A stretch of DNA of 7,004 nucleotides, taken from the NCBI GenBank assembly GCA_011051745.1, contig DRKO01000224.1, forward strand, positions 1 to 7,004, in the 5' to 3' direction. The notes under the pieces were generated by a model. That model was not told the origin of the DNA. It was given only the letters and a program-made list of their open reading frames with translations, and ran no database searches. Below, in pieces: positions 6,851 to 7,004 of this stretch (positions are counted from its first letter, which is position 1; the number at the start of each line of letters is the position of its first letter). This stretch comes from Chloroflexota bacterium (GTDB lineage Bacteria; Chloroflexota; Anaerolineae; Aggregatilineales; UBA3940). The translations under genes and the position numbers were made by a program.

Positions 6851-7004
6851 GAGGGGTTCCCCTCCCGGCGGCTTCTCGCAGAGAGGAGGCGAGCGTACAC
6901 CTCCTGAGTGAGGCGGGCGGCCCGCTCCCAGCTAAAGCGAGTCCGCGCCAGCTCCTGCGAACGCTGCCCGAAACGCTCCGCCTTTTCCGGATCGGCTATG
7001 ATCC
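6847..7004 (-). CDS. Glycosyltransferase, GT4-like, C-terminal fragment
   Basis: Only the last 51 residues are inside the window; the gene runs off the right edge. The first complete codon on the minus strand begins at 7002 and the frame stays open to TGA at 6849-6847. The visible protein starts IIADPEKAERFGQRSQELA and contains RFSWERAARLTQEVYARLL. The pattern 'RF-SW-ERxAxxTxxVYxxLL' is the usual last helix of GT4 (GT-B fold) glycosyltransferases such as RfaB/WcaI-type enzymes, which transfer a sugar from a nucleotide-sugar donor in the cytoplasm. The catalytic and nucleotide-binding regions lie outside the window, so donor and acceptor cannot be inferred. The stop overlaps the next gene's start as ATGA, showing a co-translated operon. 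The short basic tail (SARSRREGNPS) is not distinctive. GT4 membership rests on the tail motif alone, but the family is very common in this context. Confidence 0.8.
   Translation of the reverse strand, partial: IIADPEKAERFGQRSQELARTRFSWERAARLTQEVYARLLSARSRREGNPS
6851..6866 (-). promoter_or_regulatory. RBS of the ExoA-like gene inside a hairpin
   Basis: On the minus strand a strong purine-rich Shine-Dalgarno tract, GGGAGGGG (6866-6859), lies 8 nt before the ATG at 6850. This supports that start. The tract lies in a perfect inverted repeat, GAGGGGAACCCCTC (6864-6851), which can form a five-pair stem with a GAAC loop and ends directly at the start codon. If the hairpin forms, it would hide the Shine-Dalgarno until a ribosome finishing the upstream GT4 gene opens it. 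That reading is inference; the sequence match is direct. Confidence 0.55.

Noticed and set aside
1..7004. Search for a defence system, mobile element, CRISPR array or tRNA.
   Set aside because: No spaced direct repeats, transposase or integrase motifs, toxin-antitoxin-like small genes or tRNA-like cloverleaf were seen; the window is almost fully occupied by glycan-assembly genes.

Overview
The window is a GC-rich (above 60% by eye) bacterial segment in which every supported gene lies on the minus strand, so it is read from right to left. It holds five complete genes and the tail of a sixth. All of them belong to a cell-surface polysaccharide (exopolysaccharide, capsule or O-antigen-like) assembly locus. 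I see no RNA gene, CRISPR array, transposase, integrase or phage gene. The protein styles suggest an uncultured member of Chloroflexota, perhaps Anaerolineae-like: a DPM1-like GT2 of about 250 residues, a Zn-ribbon methyltransferase with a DVGAYIG motif, and a Wzy/WaaL protein fused to a long TPR tail. The left-edge sequence GCCTCGCCCCTAC, which resembles one arm of the palindromic repeats I remember from that phylum, points the same way. This assignment is inference, and another GC-rich phylum is possible.

Layout in transcription order. (1) 7004-6847: last 51 residues of a GT4-type glycosyltransferase. (2) 6850-5831: ExoA-like GT2 membrane glycosyltransferase, overlapping gene 1 through ATGA. 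(3) 5856-4414: polyprenyl-phosphate hexose-1-phosphate transferase (WbaP/ExoY type), overlapping gene 2 by 26 nt. (4) 4403-1926: a roughly 13-TM O-antigen polymerase/ligase-family protein with about eight TPR-like units, starting 10 nt after gene 3. (5) 1814-1062: DPM1-like polyprenol-phosphate glycosyltransferase, after a 111-nt gap. (6) 1062-118: Zn-ribbon SAM methyltransferase, sharing one base with gene 5 (TGATG). The last 117 nt (1-117) are non-coding and rich in GC inverted repeats.

How the parts could work together (family knowledge plus inference): protein 3 starts a repeat unit by moving a sugar-1-phosphate onto undecaprenyl phosphate. Proteins 1 and 2 add further sugars on the cytoplasmic face. 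Protein 4 polymerises the flipped unit, or transfers it to an acceptor, outside the membrane. Protein 5 may charge a polyprenyl phosphate with a single hexose as a donor for an extracytoplasmic GT-C enzyme not seen here. Protein 6 may methylate a sugar or sugar nucleotide. A flippase (Wzx), chain-length/export proteins and nucleotide-sugar enzymes are absent and presumably lie upstream of the right edge or elsewhere.

I do not find a clearly new biological system. The points most worth a second look are the TPR-fused polymerase with Asp-Asn where ligases carry His-Asn, the hairpin that covers the ribosome-binding site of the GT2 gene, and the repeat-rich left edge.
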